A stretch of 64,000 nucleotides of DNA from Heliopora coerulea (Eukaryota > Cnidaria > Anthozoa > Scleralcyonacea > Helioporidae). The DNA lies in the NCBI GenBank assembly GCA_030142905.1, contig JASJOG010000086.1:186001-250000 (forward strand). Reading direction: 5' to 3'. The notes under the pieces were generated by a model. That model made no database searches, had not been told where the DNA came from, and saw only the letters and a program-made list of their open reading frames with translations. The position numbers were made by a program, and so were the translations under genes. This document shows, in pieces, positions 10,478 through 20,129 of this stretch. Each line of letters opens with the position of its first letter. Within the stretch, counting starts at the first letter, position 1.

Positions 10478-11178
10478 ATTGTTGTAGTTGGTGCCAACGT
10501 TATTGCCGGTTATAGTTTGGTTGTTGTTACTGCTGTTGTTGACGACAATATTCATAGTCTTGTTGTTGTTGACATTGCTCTTGTCATTGTTCCCATTGTT
10601 TCTGCTGCTTCTGTTGTTGCTGTTATCGTTTCCGTACTTGTAGTTGCTAGCATCGCTGCTGATACTAATGCTACTGCTACTAATATCACTCAAAGCAACG
10701 GCATCCCGGTTGCCGTAACTACTCAAGTGAGCAATATCAGAAAACTCACGTCCATCGCCAACATTATCATCAACTACCTCAGTTACAGTTTGCTCCATCT
10801 TACGACTCTGAGCATTTACCGTGTTTGAATCGCTGTCATGCACAGTAGAATCTTGTGGTCTTCTTATTTCATCGCGCTTTAAAACTTCGTGATTAAAATC
10901 TTGTCTGTCGTCGACTACTTCAACAACGGTTCCATTAATTGAAAAAAAATGACCGGGACGCTGATTAAAATGAAAACCCTTTCTCTTGTCTCTAACAAAC
11001 ATTGGCCTTAAACGTCTCGCACCATCCGCTGACCAGTCAAGCATTTTAGGTAACTTGCTCACGGCCTCCTTAAGTTGGCTTTCGATCGCCTTCAGGATTT
11101 TCTTCGGTGGATTGAGAACTGGTCTCAATAATGTTTTCACCGGCCATTTGTAGGCCGTTCTTGCTTTTCTTGGGTGCG
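1..11178 (-). CDS. Multi-exon TSP1-repeat protein, partial at both ends
   Basis: A large minus-strand gene recognised from twelve exons, listed separately below; neither the start codon nor the stop lies in the recognised part. In transcript order: Asn-rich exon (11178-10003), TSP1 (9373-9200, 8960-8787), acidic linker (8009-7068), short exon (6117-6028), TSP1 (4629-4465, 4119-3949, 3527-3357, 2434-2261, 1441-1268, 811-635), charged exon (152-1). Each complete exon has AG/GT borders, a length divisible by three and phase 1 at both ends, so any of them could be skipped or duplicated without shifting the frame. TSP1 repeats are small extracellular modules with Trp-Arg stacking and three disulfides, used in adhesion and matrix proteins. 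The product is therefore expected to be secreted or on the cell surface, but no signal peptide or membrane segment is visible, since the 5' exons must lie to the right of 11178. The name and exact orthologue are unknown. Confidence 0.85.
635..811 (-). CDS. Exon: TSP1 repeat 8
   Basis: A 177-base exon, phase 1-1, reading VDGGLSEWTTWSPCSQSCG, then TRERFC, the loop NKPLPSGGGKNC, and closing cysteines ending SCEEG at donor gaag|gtaagg. It is the last TSP1 module in the window. Confidence 0.88.
1268..1441 (-). CDS. Exon: TSP1 repeat 7
   Basis: A 174-base exon, phase 1-1, reading VNGGLSPWSNWSSCSVDC, then TKRRTRIC, the loop DNPKPLYGGADC, and a final C-x4-C ending at donor aaag|gtaata. The usual CSxTCG is CSVDCK here, so the Gly after the second Cys is changed. 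The acceptor (ctgcag) is followed by a phase-1 TG. Confidence 0.87.
1509..2053. repeat. (GTT/GGT)n trinucleotide tract in TSP1-gene intron
   Basis: About 545 bases of alternating GTT and GGT blocks with occasional GTA. Higher-order units such as a repeated ...ggtggtggtggtagtgttattgtt... pattern show tandem growth. It lies between TSP1 exons 1268-1441 and 2261-2434. It stays open in several frames on both strands only because of its composition, so no protein is called. Confidence 0.95.
2261..2434 (-). CDS. Exon: TSP1 repeat 6
   Basis: A 174-base exon, phase 1-1. It contains FSHWHSWSKCQKTCG, FRTRFRFC, the loop NNPPPSYGGKSC, and a last Cys pair ending KPCPG at donor ccag|gtagta. It is too short in its own reading frame to stand out as an open frame and was found from the splice borders and family motifs. 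Confidence 0.87.
2740..3130 (-). repeat. SINE-like repeat with tRNA-derived head plus inverted copy
   Basis: The minus strand of 2799-2870 folds as a tRNA-like cloverleaf: 7-bp acceptor stem GACTCGA/TCGAGTC, A-box-like TAGCTGAACAGGTAGAG and B-box-like GTTCAATTCCC. Next to it, 2965-3123 is a long palindrome of about 74-bp imperfect arms built from the repeat body. The same head, flanks and body recur at 11262-11697. It is a tRNA-derived retroposon or its fragments rather than a functional tRNA: the anticodon stem is poor and the unit is repetitive. Confidence 0.7.
3357..3527 (-). CDS. Exon: TSP1 repeat 5
   Basis: A 171-base exon, phase 1-1, reading VNGHWSVWSTWGDCSQTCG, then FKFRTRTC, the loop SNPYPSNGGLAC, and a closing C-x3-C before donor ccag|gtacta. 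Trp ladder, Arg strand and all six cysteines are intact. Confidence 0.9.
3554..3600. repeat. (AATC)n microsatellite
   Basis: A tetranucleotide run of about ten units, decaying into AACC units, in the intron between TSP1 exons 3357-3527 and 3949-4119. Confidence 0.95.
3719..3915. repeat. (GGAA)n/(GAAC)n tetranucleotide tract
   Basis: GGAA/GAAA units grading into GAAC units over about 200 bases. Purine-only on the plus strand. The overlapping open frames on both strands are compositional artefacts. Confidence 0.95.
3949..4119 (-). CDS. Exon: TSP1 repeat 4
   Basis: A 171-base exon, phase 1-1, with a complete Trp ladder and first Cys pair (WSSWSDWTPCSETCG), the basic strand IRMRKC, the loop NAPAPLYGGKNC, and final cysteines ending LPCAG at donor gctg|gtaaga. 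It is a textbook group 1 TSP1 module. The downstream intron holds a GGAA/GAAC tetranucleotide tract. Confidence 0.9.
4465..4629 (-). CDS. Exon: TSP1 repeat 3
   Basis: A 165-base exon, phase 1-1, the shortest of the TSP1 exons. It begins ELDADFLPWSEWGACSLTCG, continues with TRSRRRTC, and has a compact GEKHSPNC loop in place of the NP-x-P-x-x-GG loop. The last cysteine precedes donor gcag|gtatgt. Six cysteines are present. Confidence 0.85.
4980..5095. repeat. AT-rich simple sequence
   Basis: A run of TTTAAATT-type words with internal imperfect palindromes, in the intron between exons 4465-4629 and 6028-6117. The rest of that intron (5100-6020) shows no recognisable feature. Confidence 0.7.
6028..6117 (-). 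CDS. Exon: short Lys/Pro-rich linker
   Basis: A 90-base exon (30 codons), phase 1-1, with acceptor gtctag at 6119-6118 and a donor hexamer (ctag|gtgagt) identical to that of the 7068-8009 exon. The translation starts GKKEIEKPKPP, includes NPPGDILKDFNK, and ends in HL. No domain is visible. It is supported mainly by the strong splice borders, matching phase and position between coding exons. Confidence 0.6.
   Translation of the reverse strand, partial: ARRRSRNPNHPLKKSLILLEIFSKTSTNT
6165..6480. repeat. (AT)n / ATATATCAT tract enclosing a ribozyme element
   Basis: TA dinucleotide and TATCATA repeats surround a non-repetitive core of about 120 bases (6267-6386). The core carries the hammerhead ribozyme listed next and is bordered on both sides by uninterrupted TA runs. 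Confidence 0.85.
6341..6386 (+). ncRNA. Type I hammerhead ribozyme
   Basis: All catalytic elements are present in order: stem I 5' strand ACTACA (6341-6346), core CTGATGA (6347-6353), stem II GGCC/GGCC with loop CAATA (6354-6366), core GAA (6367-6369), stem III ACGG-TT-CCGT (6370-6379), cleavage-site C (6380), and stem I 3' strand TGTAGT (6381-6386), fully complementary to the first strand. Self-cleavage is predicted after C6380. The very short stem III is the form described for hammerheads in metazoan retrozymes and Penelope-like retroelements, which usually act as dimers. The element lies in an intron of the TSP1 gene but on the opposite strand, so the TSP1 pre-mRNA would carry its inactive complement. 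Confidence 0.88.
7068..8009 (-). CDS. Exon: long acidic Ser/Thr-rich linker of the TSP1 gene
   Basis: A 942-base exon (314 codons), phase 1-1, acceptor ttttctag at 8011-8010 and donor ctag|gtgagt at 7068/7067. The translation has no cysteine. It is rich in Asp, Glu, Ser, Thr, Asn and Lys, has several N-x-S/T sequons (for example NETK, NTTI, NNTT, NDTR), and shows no recognisable domain. It resembles a glycosylated, disordered spacer between TSP1 clusters. The open frame over nearly 1 kb in AT-rich DNA, with compatible splice phases, makes chance unlikely. Confidence 0.72.
8090..8400. repeat. (ATTACC/ATC)n degenerate tract
   Basis: Degenerate ACCATT, ATCATT and TATCATC units over about 300 bases, in the intron upstream (in transcript sense) of the 7068-8009 exon. 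The rest of that intron to 8786 shows nothing recognisable. Confidence 0.9.
8787..8960 (-). CDS. Exon: TSP1 repeat 2
   Basis: A 174-base exon, phase 1-1, opening VDG. It has WTSWSTCSETCG, MRMRIC, the loop NPAPQYGGKDC, and a final C-x5-C pair ending just before donor gag|gtaggt. All six expected cysteines and two of the three Trp of the WxxWxxW ladder are present; the first is replaced by Tyr (RYTDWTSW). Confidence 0.88.
9200..9373 (-). CDS. Exon: TSP1 repeat 1
   Basis: A 174-base exon, phase 1-1, encoding one TSP1 module. Visible motifs are WGQWLTW followed by CSKSCG, then RMRLRTC, and a closing pair of cysteines ending CPG at the donor ccag|gtaaaa. It lacks the NP-x-P-x-x-GG loop seen in most of the other repeats here and has a shorter CRHSGSC segment instead. 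The exon opens with a short polar stretch (ATPSEYS), so a spacer sits ahead of the module. Confidence 0.85.
10003..11178 (-). CDS. Exon: Asn-rich low-complexity region of the TSP1 gene
   Basis: A 1176-base exon (392 codons), phase 1 at both ends. The acceptor is ...tttgaag at 11180-11179 and the donor is a|gtaagg at 10003/10002. The first third is ordinary, basic and weakly amphipathic sequence. The middle is Ser-rich, and roughly codons 230-310 are dominated by Asn from AAC/AAT runs, with a few His, Asp and Tyr. The last part (NGGITDEQFDKIKNTVKELM) looks helical. Reading on past the donor gives only 15 more codons before a stop, which supports the splice. There is no cysteine in the tract. 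Such regions are usually flexible spacers. It could alternatively be a terminal exon of another gene, but phase and strand fit the TSP1 gene. Confidence 0.65.
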
Positions 11179-11261
11179 CTTCAAAAATAAATATATTTAT
11201 AAGTACATGGATATCAGCACAACCATTACCTCTGAACTTTTTACGTTATTATGTCTGCGCA

Positions 11262-11697
11262 GACGAAAACTTCACAATTAACCTCCACTGCCGAAGTCAA
11301 TTGAAAAATGTTGACTCGAGCGGGATTTGAACTCGCACCTTCGGGATACCGATCCGCCGCTCTACCTGTTGAGCTATCGAGTCCACAGGGATTGGAGGAG
11401 AGTTTTTATCCAATTTAAGTGCGCGAGATATTCTCGCGACAACTTAACGCTATCCATGAGGATTGATGTGCAGTGTTTCAATTCTATTTCAGAATCATCC
11501 TCAGGGTATTATGAAACGAAAACTTCACAATTAACCTACACTGCCGAAGGCAACTGAAAAATGTTGACTCGAGCGGGATTTGAACTCGCACCTTCGGGGT
11601 ACAGGTCCAGGCGACATTTTTCAGTTGACTTCGGCAGTGTAGGTTAATTATGAAGTTTTCGTTTCATAATATCCTGAGGATGATTCTGAAATAGAAT
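11262..11697 (-). repeat. SINE-like repeat, second copy, with truncated inverted partner
   Basis: A tRNA-like head on the minus strand at 11313-11384 has the same 72-base length and 7-bp acceptor stem as the copy at 2799-2870, with a cleaner B box (GTTCAAATCCC). A second, truncated head begins at 11566. 11479-11697 forms a palindrome with about 70-bp arms and the truncated head in the loop. It lies immediately 5' (minus sense) of the Asn-rich exon. Confidence 0.7.
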
Positions 11698-11829
11698 GTC
11701 TACGCAGCATCCTATACTTATCTATCCCATGCATTGTCGTAAAATAAACTTTATAGAGCTATGGGATTTTTAATTATCCTTACGTCAGTGTGAAGGGCAT
11801 TGCTCCACCTTAGAATTACGAAGTAGTAC

Positions 11830-12450
11830 AAATGTTTGCCTACCATTTTCATGAGAAAGTTTGCATTGAATAAGCTCCCCAATGACTATTGTTCCAATCA
11901 ATACCCAATGCAAGTACCACCTTCTTTCAACCATCTCAGGTCAGGCATTGATCAACAATTAACTTGTACTGAATTTCATTCGCATTCTTCCATTCAAAAA
12001 CTCAGGTTACAAATGTCCTACAACAGATTGGCAGGAAAGGTAATGTCCTAAATGAATAAACAATAAAAAAACGAAAATGATGAAAGTCTGGCTACAATTT
12101 TTAAAATGGAGAACAACATACTAACACAATGATACTGGAATAAAAACTGGGATAGTTTACCACTTGATATTGTCAATCATAACAAACAACTTTCTGTTCA
12201 ATCTCTTAAAACAATGACTGGCAGTGTTGGTGTAGAAACTACCACCCATGCTTGAAATTTTTCTTATGACAACATAATATATTGTTTTTCTTTCTTATTG
12301 TAAATAACTGAAGTTATAGAAATTATTTTTTGACATAGATCTTGTAAAATTGTGTGCATAATTATTAGGAATATTCTTCTTTTGTAAAAATTCAACATGG
12401 CCCCTTGAAAATCAGGCAACTGAAAGGCTGCCATGTACATATAAGTTTAA
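11830..12450 (+). pseudogene. Degraded non-LTR retrotransposon 3' end
   Basis: Broken reading frames contain phrases typical of the C-terminal tail of reverse-transcriptase ORFs, for example FALNKLPNDYC and, in another frame, SLPLDIVNHNKQ. They are followed by an untranslated tail ending ...ataagtttaaataaagtaaagtaaag that runs straight into the pentanucleotide array. Stops and frameshifts mean it is dead. Clade assignment is not possible from this fragment. Confidence 0.5.
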
Positions 12451-12451
12451 A

Positions 12452-12845
12452 TAAAGTAAAGTAAAGTAAAGTAATGTGAGGTGAAGTGAAGTGATGTGAA
12501 GTGAAATGAAGTGAAATGAAGTGAAATGAAGTGAAGTGAAGTGATGTGATGTGAAGTGAAGTAAAGTAAAGTAAAGTGAAATGAAATGAAGTGATGTGAT
12601 GTGAAGTGAAATAAAGTGAAATGAAGTGAAGTGAAGTGATGTGATGTGAAGTGAAGTGATGTGAAGTGAAGTGATGTGAAGTGAAGTAAAGTAAAGTGAA
12701 ATGAAATGAAATGAAGTGAAGTGAAGTGATGTGAAGTGATGTGATGTGAAGTGAAGTGAAGTGAAGCAAAGTGAAGTGAAATGAAGTCAAGTGAAGTGAA
12801 GTAAAGCAAAGCAATGTGAAGTGAAGTGAAGTCAAGTAAAAGTAA
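12452..12845. repeat. (GTGAA)n pentanucleotide array
   Basis: About 390 bases of GTGAA, GTAAA, GTGAT and ATGAA pentamers. It begins exactly where the retroelement tail ends, so it probably grew from that tail. Long minus-strand open frames here (Thr/Ser/Phe/His) are compositional. Confidence 0.95.
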
Positions 12846-12849
12846 AGTA

Positions 12850-15800
12850 ATGATAGCTTTATTTGGCAGCTAAAGAATTAAAAATTTTTTCTATTCTAAC
12901 CACATATATCCCCCAGAAAAAAATTACCAGTAGAACTTTGTGTTAATAATTGTTTGACAGTGTGACATTCTCTCCAAATTTTCAGTGCTCTTATCTCCTG
13001 AGGTTGTTTGTCTACCAACACTCCTGACCATTTTATTGAGTTAATGGACTCAGATGCATGCCTGAGCACTTGGAAAACTGTGAAGGTAAAGTTCAGAAGG
13101 ACATGAAGAACAGTAAATGGGGCATGTCCCCTATGCTCAAATGTGAGGCATGATATCTTTCATACACACACCCTCCAAAGAAGGTATCTATATCTTGAGA
13201 GAATAAAATTGCTGGCTTATAGGCTTTACAGCAAATAAATGTTGTTGTATAGCTTTAGTTCAGAAATTGTGATTCCATGAAGAAAAAGCCATCAATATCC
13301 TAACCTCCATGGCAGTATAAAGTTTGCATTTATTGAAATTTTGTATGTTTTGTAATTAAACTGATCTGTCTATTTTAATCTCCTTGATAGCTCAAGAATA
13401 ATACCATGACATCTTTAAAGTAAAAAAAAATGTTCATATTTTAGTCATATAAATTTTCAATCTTGGCCTCTTCTATATATGAAACCTCCCAGCAATACTG
13501 GGGAACTTGATTTACTGTGTGACCTGAATCAAAGATAGGAAGGGGCTTATTTCCTTCCTTCTTTGCCATGGATTGATGTCTTCTATAAGATCCAATTGAG
13601 ATCTTTGGGGGGGGGGGGAACAGCTAAGGGGATGTTGCATGGTTAGTTGATAAAACAAAAATACATCATTCAATAAATTTACACTGTTTCACAGATTGTC
13701 ACTTTAAAAAGTTGATTATCATTGACATCTGTCATAACTCAAAATTTACTGCAAGGCCAAACAATCCTTCACCATATGCTATCAACTGGTTAAAAGTGCA
13801 GTGACCACACAAGAAAAGTTCTTCTCCAGCATGATCGTATTTTGAGTTCTGCTTAATTACTGTACATTGTAATGAGATTATGAGAAACTGATCAAACTTC
13901 TCAATCACAACCTGTTCATTACATGCACATACCAAACGTTAGCTATCAAGCGTGTAACTTGGAGTGGTCTGAAAGAAGAGGCGACAGACTGTACGTTCCT
14001 CCTACAAGACATCTAGTAAAACCAGCGAAGCAGCAAGAATAACAGAGTCCAAATTTTAAAACTAACATCGACCACAATACCACCACTAATAAAATTGTCC
14101 TTCACCGAATACTGAAGCGTTGGGGTTACTCCGCAAACACTCTAAATTCCGTTATCGTTTTAATATCGTAATTAACTCTCTCTCAAAAATACATTTGTAA
14201 ACAATTTTTGAACAGCCCCCCCAGTCCAAACAATCAGAAAGTACGATAATTGACTCAATTACACCAGTTCAAATAAATCGTAATTTTTGGCAATTCTGCC
14301 ACCTTCATACCTTCAGTTCATGTACAGGAGCCTTAAAGAAAATTCTTTCGCGACCCAATAAGACTGGCAACGATATTAAATCGAGTTTCAGCAAGTAAGA
14401 TCGATGTTTTTCGTTGACTGGAAATCTTTTCATTAACCTTACGAACAACAGGTGTTTTGTTATCATTATTTATAAATAAGTCCGTGAACCGTAGAGGACA
14501 TGCGCATGCACATTAGACGCGACCGCTGACTGGAATTAGGTGCGTCCCGAGAAAGTGCCGGTGTAAGAAGTGAATCTCTTCGCGCAGCTGCAGACCGGCT
14601 GTAGTTAGGATTAGTGCGTCTGTCTGCGTGGCTGGGAGGAGCGTGGATTAGGGGACTTTGAGCTGGGGAGTCAGTATCTCCGGGTAATAAGGTCGTACAA
14701 AAGGAGATCTGTATTAGAGACACGCGCCCCTCGACTTTTAATATAAAAATGAAACTTGCCCTTTTCAAAGATCTCCTTTCCTTTGAGCCAATGCATAATT
14801 AACAGTAGTAGTATCCATTTGATATCTATGCTCCTACCGAAAAGAAATGTCGAATCCTTCAGCAGATGAAACCACAGTGGAGAAAAGGTCGTTAGTAGAG
14901 GTTGGACTGTGCAGTGAAATTATCTGACTGTGCTTTGAAGAAAAACACAGAGGCAAATCATACCAAACGAATTTTACCTTCGCCATAAGATTTGAAAGCG
15001 AATACCTCAATGGTTGGAGCACCTTAATTACCAGCAACCAGGAGGTGACATGCTCAGTTCTAACCTGGGGTTCAGAAATGATTCTGAGTGTTATTCCTCG
15101 GACTAACGTTTTCAACAGCAGATTAATTCATTCTGTTGGAGAGAGTGAAGACCAGACCATTGAGGATATCACTTCCTTATGCGCGATTTCTAAGGAAATG
15201 CCTTACGTTTTAATGGCATTTAACTGATAACAATTCCTGCTGAGTTACTGGTAGTCTTCTGTGGTGAATAACTGAAAGGACGACCTTGTTTACACTTCAA
15301 AGCGTTGAAAATCCCGATGCACAAACAAACCTCCTGCTGGTCCTCTGGGACTAGTCATCATTTATAATGGCTAGGGGGAATACACTTTTCTGATCACCAA
15401 AAACTTTTCATGACGCCTCTTTTTTCTAACAAACTTCTGATCAGTTAGCGTGTTTAATGCCTCCTTCCCCAAGAAATCTAATTCGAGATATACTTTTTAA
15501 AAGCATTGTTTATTACTGCCAAGAATTCTAAGTTCAGAGAGTCGTGTTTGTCACCAACTTTTTCTTTGAACTGTTCAATGAGCAAAAAGAAAAGCAAAAC
15601 ACAAAAATTGAAAAGCTGCTGTATGAGGTTCTCCAAGAAATTTAAATTGAAAGATTAAAGGAATGAGTAGCGATAGTCTGGAGAAGTCAAGTGCCAGACA
15701 TACTAGGGTCAACTATGAATAAGCAATTCATTACTGATGAAGGCCGGAAATCAAAGCCATTATAGGCCGGGAGCTTCAAGTCAAAAACCAAGTATTGTCT

Positions 15801-18800
15801 GATGAACGCAAGAAGGAGTCTTAAAGAATTCAAAAAAAAAAGAGAAAAAGTTGACAAATACGATGCTAAGGAAGAAGAAGAACAAGAAGTGGAAGACCGG
15901 ACAGCAAATGGCGATTGAAGCATAGTTAAAAATCTGAGTAACCCTTCAAATTCCAGCTAGGGCATTCGCAAATGTGGACATTCGAAATTCTTTAGATTCT
16001 CATACTGATGGAAATGGTGTTAAACTGATAACTTTTATTGTGGACTGCTGTTCGTTTATTTCATGGTCCTTATGCAGTTCAATGAGATTAATGTTGTACA
16101 TGTGGGAGCTTGGAGATATTTATGAGGTTTTTTTATTCATGTTGATGATATTTCGGAGGTTTGAGCTTGCATGACTAACGACCAACGATCATCCACGATC
16201 TTTACGTATTTCTAGTATGTATCTTAACAGATGTCTTAGGGCTTTTGCAACTTCCCCTTCCATTCACAAATTATCTATATATTCCCTCCCCCCCATTCTC
16301 TGTTAAAATGTTTTTCATGACTCTTTCGAAAATATTGCACCCCACAACTCAGCATGAATGGCCTCTTATGTGGATCAAAGGTTGAAAATTTCAGTGCCAG
16401 TCCAGAATATTATTACCAAGTCAATGTGTGCGTACGTAATCTGCTTGCTATGTCAACAGATGATCGTCAGGTTTTCCATTGTAATTAATTAAGCATGGTT
16501 AGATTTCAAGCGGTAACAGATATATGGAAGGCTCAGGTATTCGTGTGAAGTTAGTGCGAATGTAAAGTTGGTGTTTTGTGCAACTCTTAAGACATCACTG
16601 GAGTGGTTGAACGTCAGTACTAAATTTCAGTAAGTAATTGTCTGGATTTAATTGAGTATTAATATCATTTTATGAGTATTCTCTTCAATAAAAAATCGAA
16701 ATTGCTACATTGAAGACATATGACAGTGGTTCTGTTAGGATCGTGTTTAATAAAGTGTTTGGAACTCCTGTGTAGAGAGTAAACTCGTAATTTAATGGCT
16801 TATACAATGAGCTGCGTGTTGCTTTAGCATACTGACTGTTACTGACTACTAAGGTCACGTTCCTTGGATAATTGTGTTCCCCTGGTTAGAAAACTGAAGA
16901 AACAGAAGGCTGCAACAACTTGCGCAGTTGTTAAGAGTTTGCTACGTATTTCATAAAGTCAAACCCTTCCAGAGCGCAGGATAATCGTGAAAATTGTCTC
17001 CATAAGTTGAATTAAAGAGCGATTCTGAAACAGAATTGAAACGAGATGTAAGAAAAGCATTCAGTACGTTACGCTTTGAAATTTTGCATGGCTACATTTT
17101 AACACAAGATTAGAATTTTTTGCGGTTACAGGGCAGTCATCTTTATATAATTCACTAAGCTTTCGTCCTGAACGATGACGGCAACCGTCCAGCTTCAGTT
17201 ATGCACTGATAATGTCGTGATTAAGATGCCATTGCAGGTTCACACTATGAAGGCACGACTCGTAACCGAAACCACAACATGACGGATTGGCTGTGAGTTC
17301 TGAAGATGCCGGTTTGAAATGTTGTGAAAACGTAATCCTTGCCGGTTCGATGTAAAATCATGGCTCTAAACGACCCAGGATTTGAAGCCGCAAAGGAATC
17401 GCCGATTAGCTGACGTCGTCTGAACTTTTTCTCACTGTTTTACTTTGGTGCCAGCATAATTTCGTTGAGGTATCGTGTAAAAAAGGTCGGAGTTTATAGC
17501 ACAAAACCTCTGCGAAACTAAAGTAAAGGTAAACACACAAAGCTACAAGCATTAAGTTGACGCGAGAATTTCTACCGGAATCATAATGCATAAAACACAA
17601 CCACCGCTCTCAACGGTCTGCAGAGTGTTGGTCTAAGAGCCCGATGGTGCAAATGAAAATCCAACACAAGTACTGTACTGAAATGAACATTTCATTTTTT
17701 GGATAAAATTGTAACGCCCAGAGTCCGGTACATCGGACACCAAGAACTAAATAAGCAATAAATGAACGAAGTTAAAACAGAGTGCAAAGAACAAAAGAAA
17801 AAAAAACATGTGCTAAAGGGTTAACTTTGGCCGTTTTCGAAAATTAACCTCAACTCCTTCCCAATTCCTGAGGAAGGAACGAGTTATGTACTTCCGAAAA
17901 ACAGACTGAAGAACGTTATGCAGAACATTAAAATTACATGCCGGATTCATCTTGATAAGTATGGATTGTTGACTAATGACGCTTTGTATCTATAAATATT
18001 TTGAAAAGTATGGATAAAAAAAAATATGAGAAAATCGCCACCATAATAAAAATTCATCAGCATTATTTAGAATTATTCACCTGTTGCTGAAATTTGACAG
18101 CGCTCGACGTCTTGACTTGAAAAAGGAGTTCACTTGTCCCTACACAAGGTGAAAATAAGAACAGGCAAATCTTTCTGCGGCTTTCAAATTACCAGAATAA
18201 GTGACTCATAAAGAACAATAATGAATTTTTAGAAGGGTGTGATTTTATACACACTGTATTTAGTAATTCTTGATATGTTTTGCTGTTTGCAACTCCTTAG
18301 ACAAGTATGAGGTACTACAAAAATGCAGACGTTAAATTAAGGGAAAATGTTCCAACTTAAAGTATTTCATCATCACATTCACAATTAAAACATCCCGTTA
18401 TTCAGATTTGTTCTGCTTTATGTTTGTTTTTGGCTAGACTGGTCTTTAAAGGACACGATCCATGCCACCGTAAGAATGCACACGCCATCAAAATTCTGTA
18501 CACGAGCTTAGGGCTACGTTTAGCGTTTGGATCCGAATAAAAGCGTTTTAACCGACTTTCAGAGTTAGGAGTAGGGTTTGGGTAAGAATAAATATCCATA
18601 AAACAGCGTTACGCCGGACGCAATCTACGCCATATTAAAAATCTACACTGAACATCAAAATGACAAGGTTTTCCACGAGTTTAGGGTCAGAGTTCCCCTT
18701 TCACAAATTTCATCGGAAAAATCTCCGAATTATTTTGCCTTATTAAAATGTTTTCCTCGGTCATATCCCTCGCTGAGCTTCGTGGCTGGAAGTACCGTTG

Positions 18801-19720
18801 TACTAGTCAATAGCATCAGCAAACCCAGAGCTTGGAAAATATTCGGGGCCACCAAACCTTAATAAGGGGGTATATGTTTTATACTCGATGTTATATCAGA
18901 CTTTTCACCAACATTATAGCTTCAAGGTGTAGACAAGGAAAGTTTAAGTCTTTTTAAACAATGACTGTTTTCATATTAGGGAAGGATTATCCATTTCACA
19001 CGGATAATCTGTCTCAGATCGGTAACCCGTGTCTTAATCTACTCGTCTAACGGGGTGGCTATAATTTTAGACAAATAATGCGTCTGATCTCACCCGTCAG
19101 TCCAGACGTTTATTGACACGGATTTCGGACGCGAGTTCACCTTCTCAGACGAGTGACTCGTCTTCAGCCGGTCTAGAATTCACAAGACACATATATAGTA
19201 TGATATTTTCGACGCGAAAGCATCTTTGACGACCTGGAACCAAGAAGGCGAAAGGAGTCATGGGAAGATGGCGCCGAAATTATACAAATTTGAGTGCTGC
19301 TCTGCTAGAGTCTGAGATATAGAACTCAAAATAGGTTACCTATTTTAAGTGGGGTCGCCACTTAATGTCCATATCCCCCCGAAAATATAATAGCATAGAA
19401 TATAATGGGTATCTCCCAGAAACTAAAATAGTATAAAAGTATGAGGGTCACAATTCAAAGTGGATATCTTCCCAAGAAACAAGACGGCATTGTGCCGAGA
19501 GTTTTATCCGTCTAATGTCCGCCTGAGGTGGATTCACCACAAATGATTTTCCAAGCATTTGTCAGTTTCGAGTTCACGTCCAGATCGATAAATTAGTTGA
19601 AAGATTGCCCGGTCAAGACGGATGATCTATCTCTAATGTGAAAACGGCTAATGATACGTAAACTACCAAACACCACGGGGGGCTAGCGTTGAAATGTCGA
19701 TTTTTAAGTTCTTAACTTAG
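12850..19720. other. Long stretch without a recognisable gene
   Basis: No supported gene was found. 14480-14720 is locally GC-richer and could hold a minus-strand promoter or a non-coding 5' exon of the TSP1 gene, but nothing proves it. 15540-15930 contains short Lys/Glu-rich frames broken by stops, perhaps a decayed coding sequence. 17024-17040 carries a short piece of the SINE body (gattctgaaacagaattgaa). 18970-19500 has repeat-like sequence. A G run lies near 13605. Confidence 0.5.
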
Positions 19721-19731
19721 TCTAATATGGT

Positions 19732-20129
19732 ATGTGCTGTTTTACGGAGCAGAAACATGGATAGTAAGAAAAGTTGATATGAAGCGGTTAGAAAACTGCG
19801 AAATGTGGGTTTGGAGAAAGATGGAAAAGGTTAGCTGGACAGAGAGAGTGTCAAATAATGAAGTAATGAGATGAGTTGGAGAGGAAAAGAGGTTGTTGAA
19901 CACCATTAAAAATAGGAAGATGAAATGGGTAGGCCACGTCCTAAGACATAAAAGCCTTCTTAGAGATGTAATGAAAGAAGGAATGCAAGGGAAGAGACCA
20001 CGTGAAAGAAAACGTATGATGCTACTTGATGATATGAATAGAGAACCGAATGATAAGTATATACAGATAAAGGGAAGGGCTGAAAATAAAGAAGAATGGA
20101 AGATAGACATGATAAGGACCTGCCAGTAG
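19732..20129 (+). pseudogene. Degraded non-LTR retrotransposon ORF2 C-terminus
   Basis: The translation has the hallmark C-terminal region of many animal LINE polyproteins: YGAETW, then MWVWRKMEKVSWTERVSN, then KMKWVGHVLRHKSLLRD and GKRPRERKR. The frame is interrupted by at least one stop near 19875 and ends at 20127-20129. Reverse-transcriptase and endonuclease domains are absent, as expected of a 5'-truncated copy. Non-functional. Confidence 0.75.

Noticed and set aside
10057..10828. Thr-rich minus frame and Val-rich plus frame over the Asn exon
   Set aside because: Shadows of the trinucleotide repeat in the real exon frame.
12392..12835. His/Ser/Thr/Phe-rich minus open frames of 120-147 codons
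   Set aside because: Pentanucleotide repeat; no splice or start context.
15720..15760. Second hammerhead candidate (ctgatgaaggccggaaa)
   Set aside because: The CTGATGA and GAAA words are present, but no stem II can form between them and the flanks do not pair.
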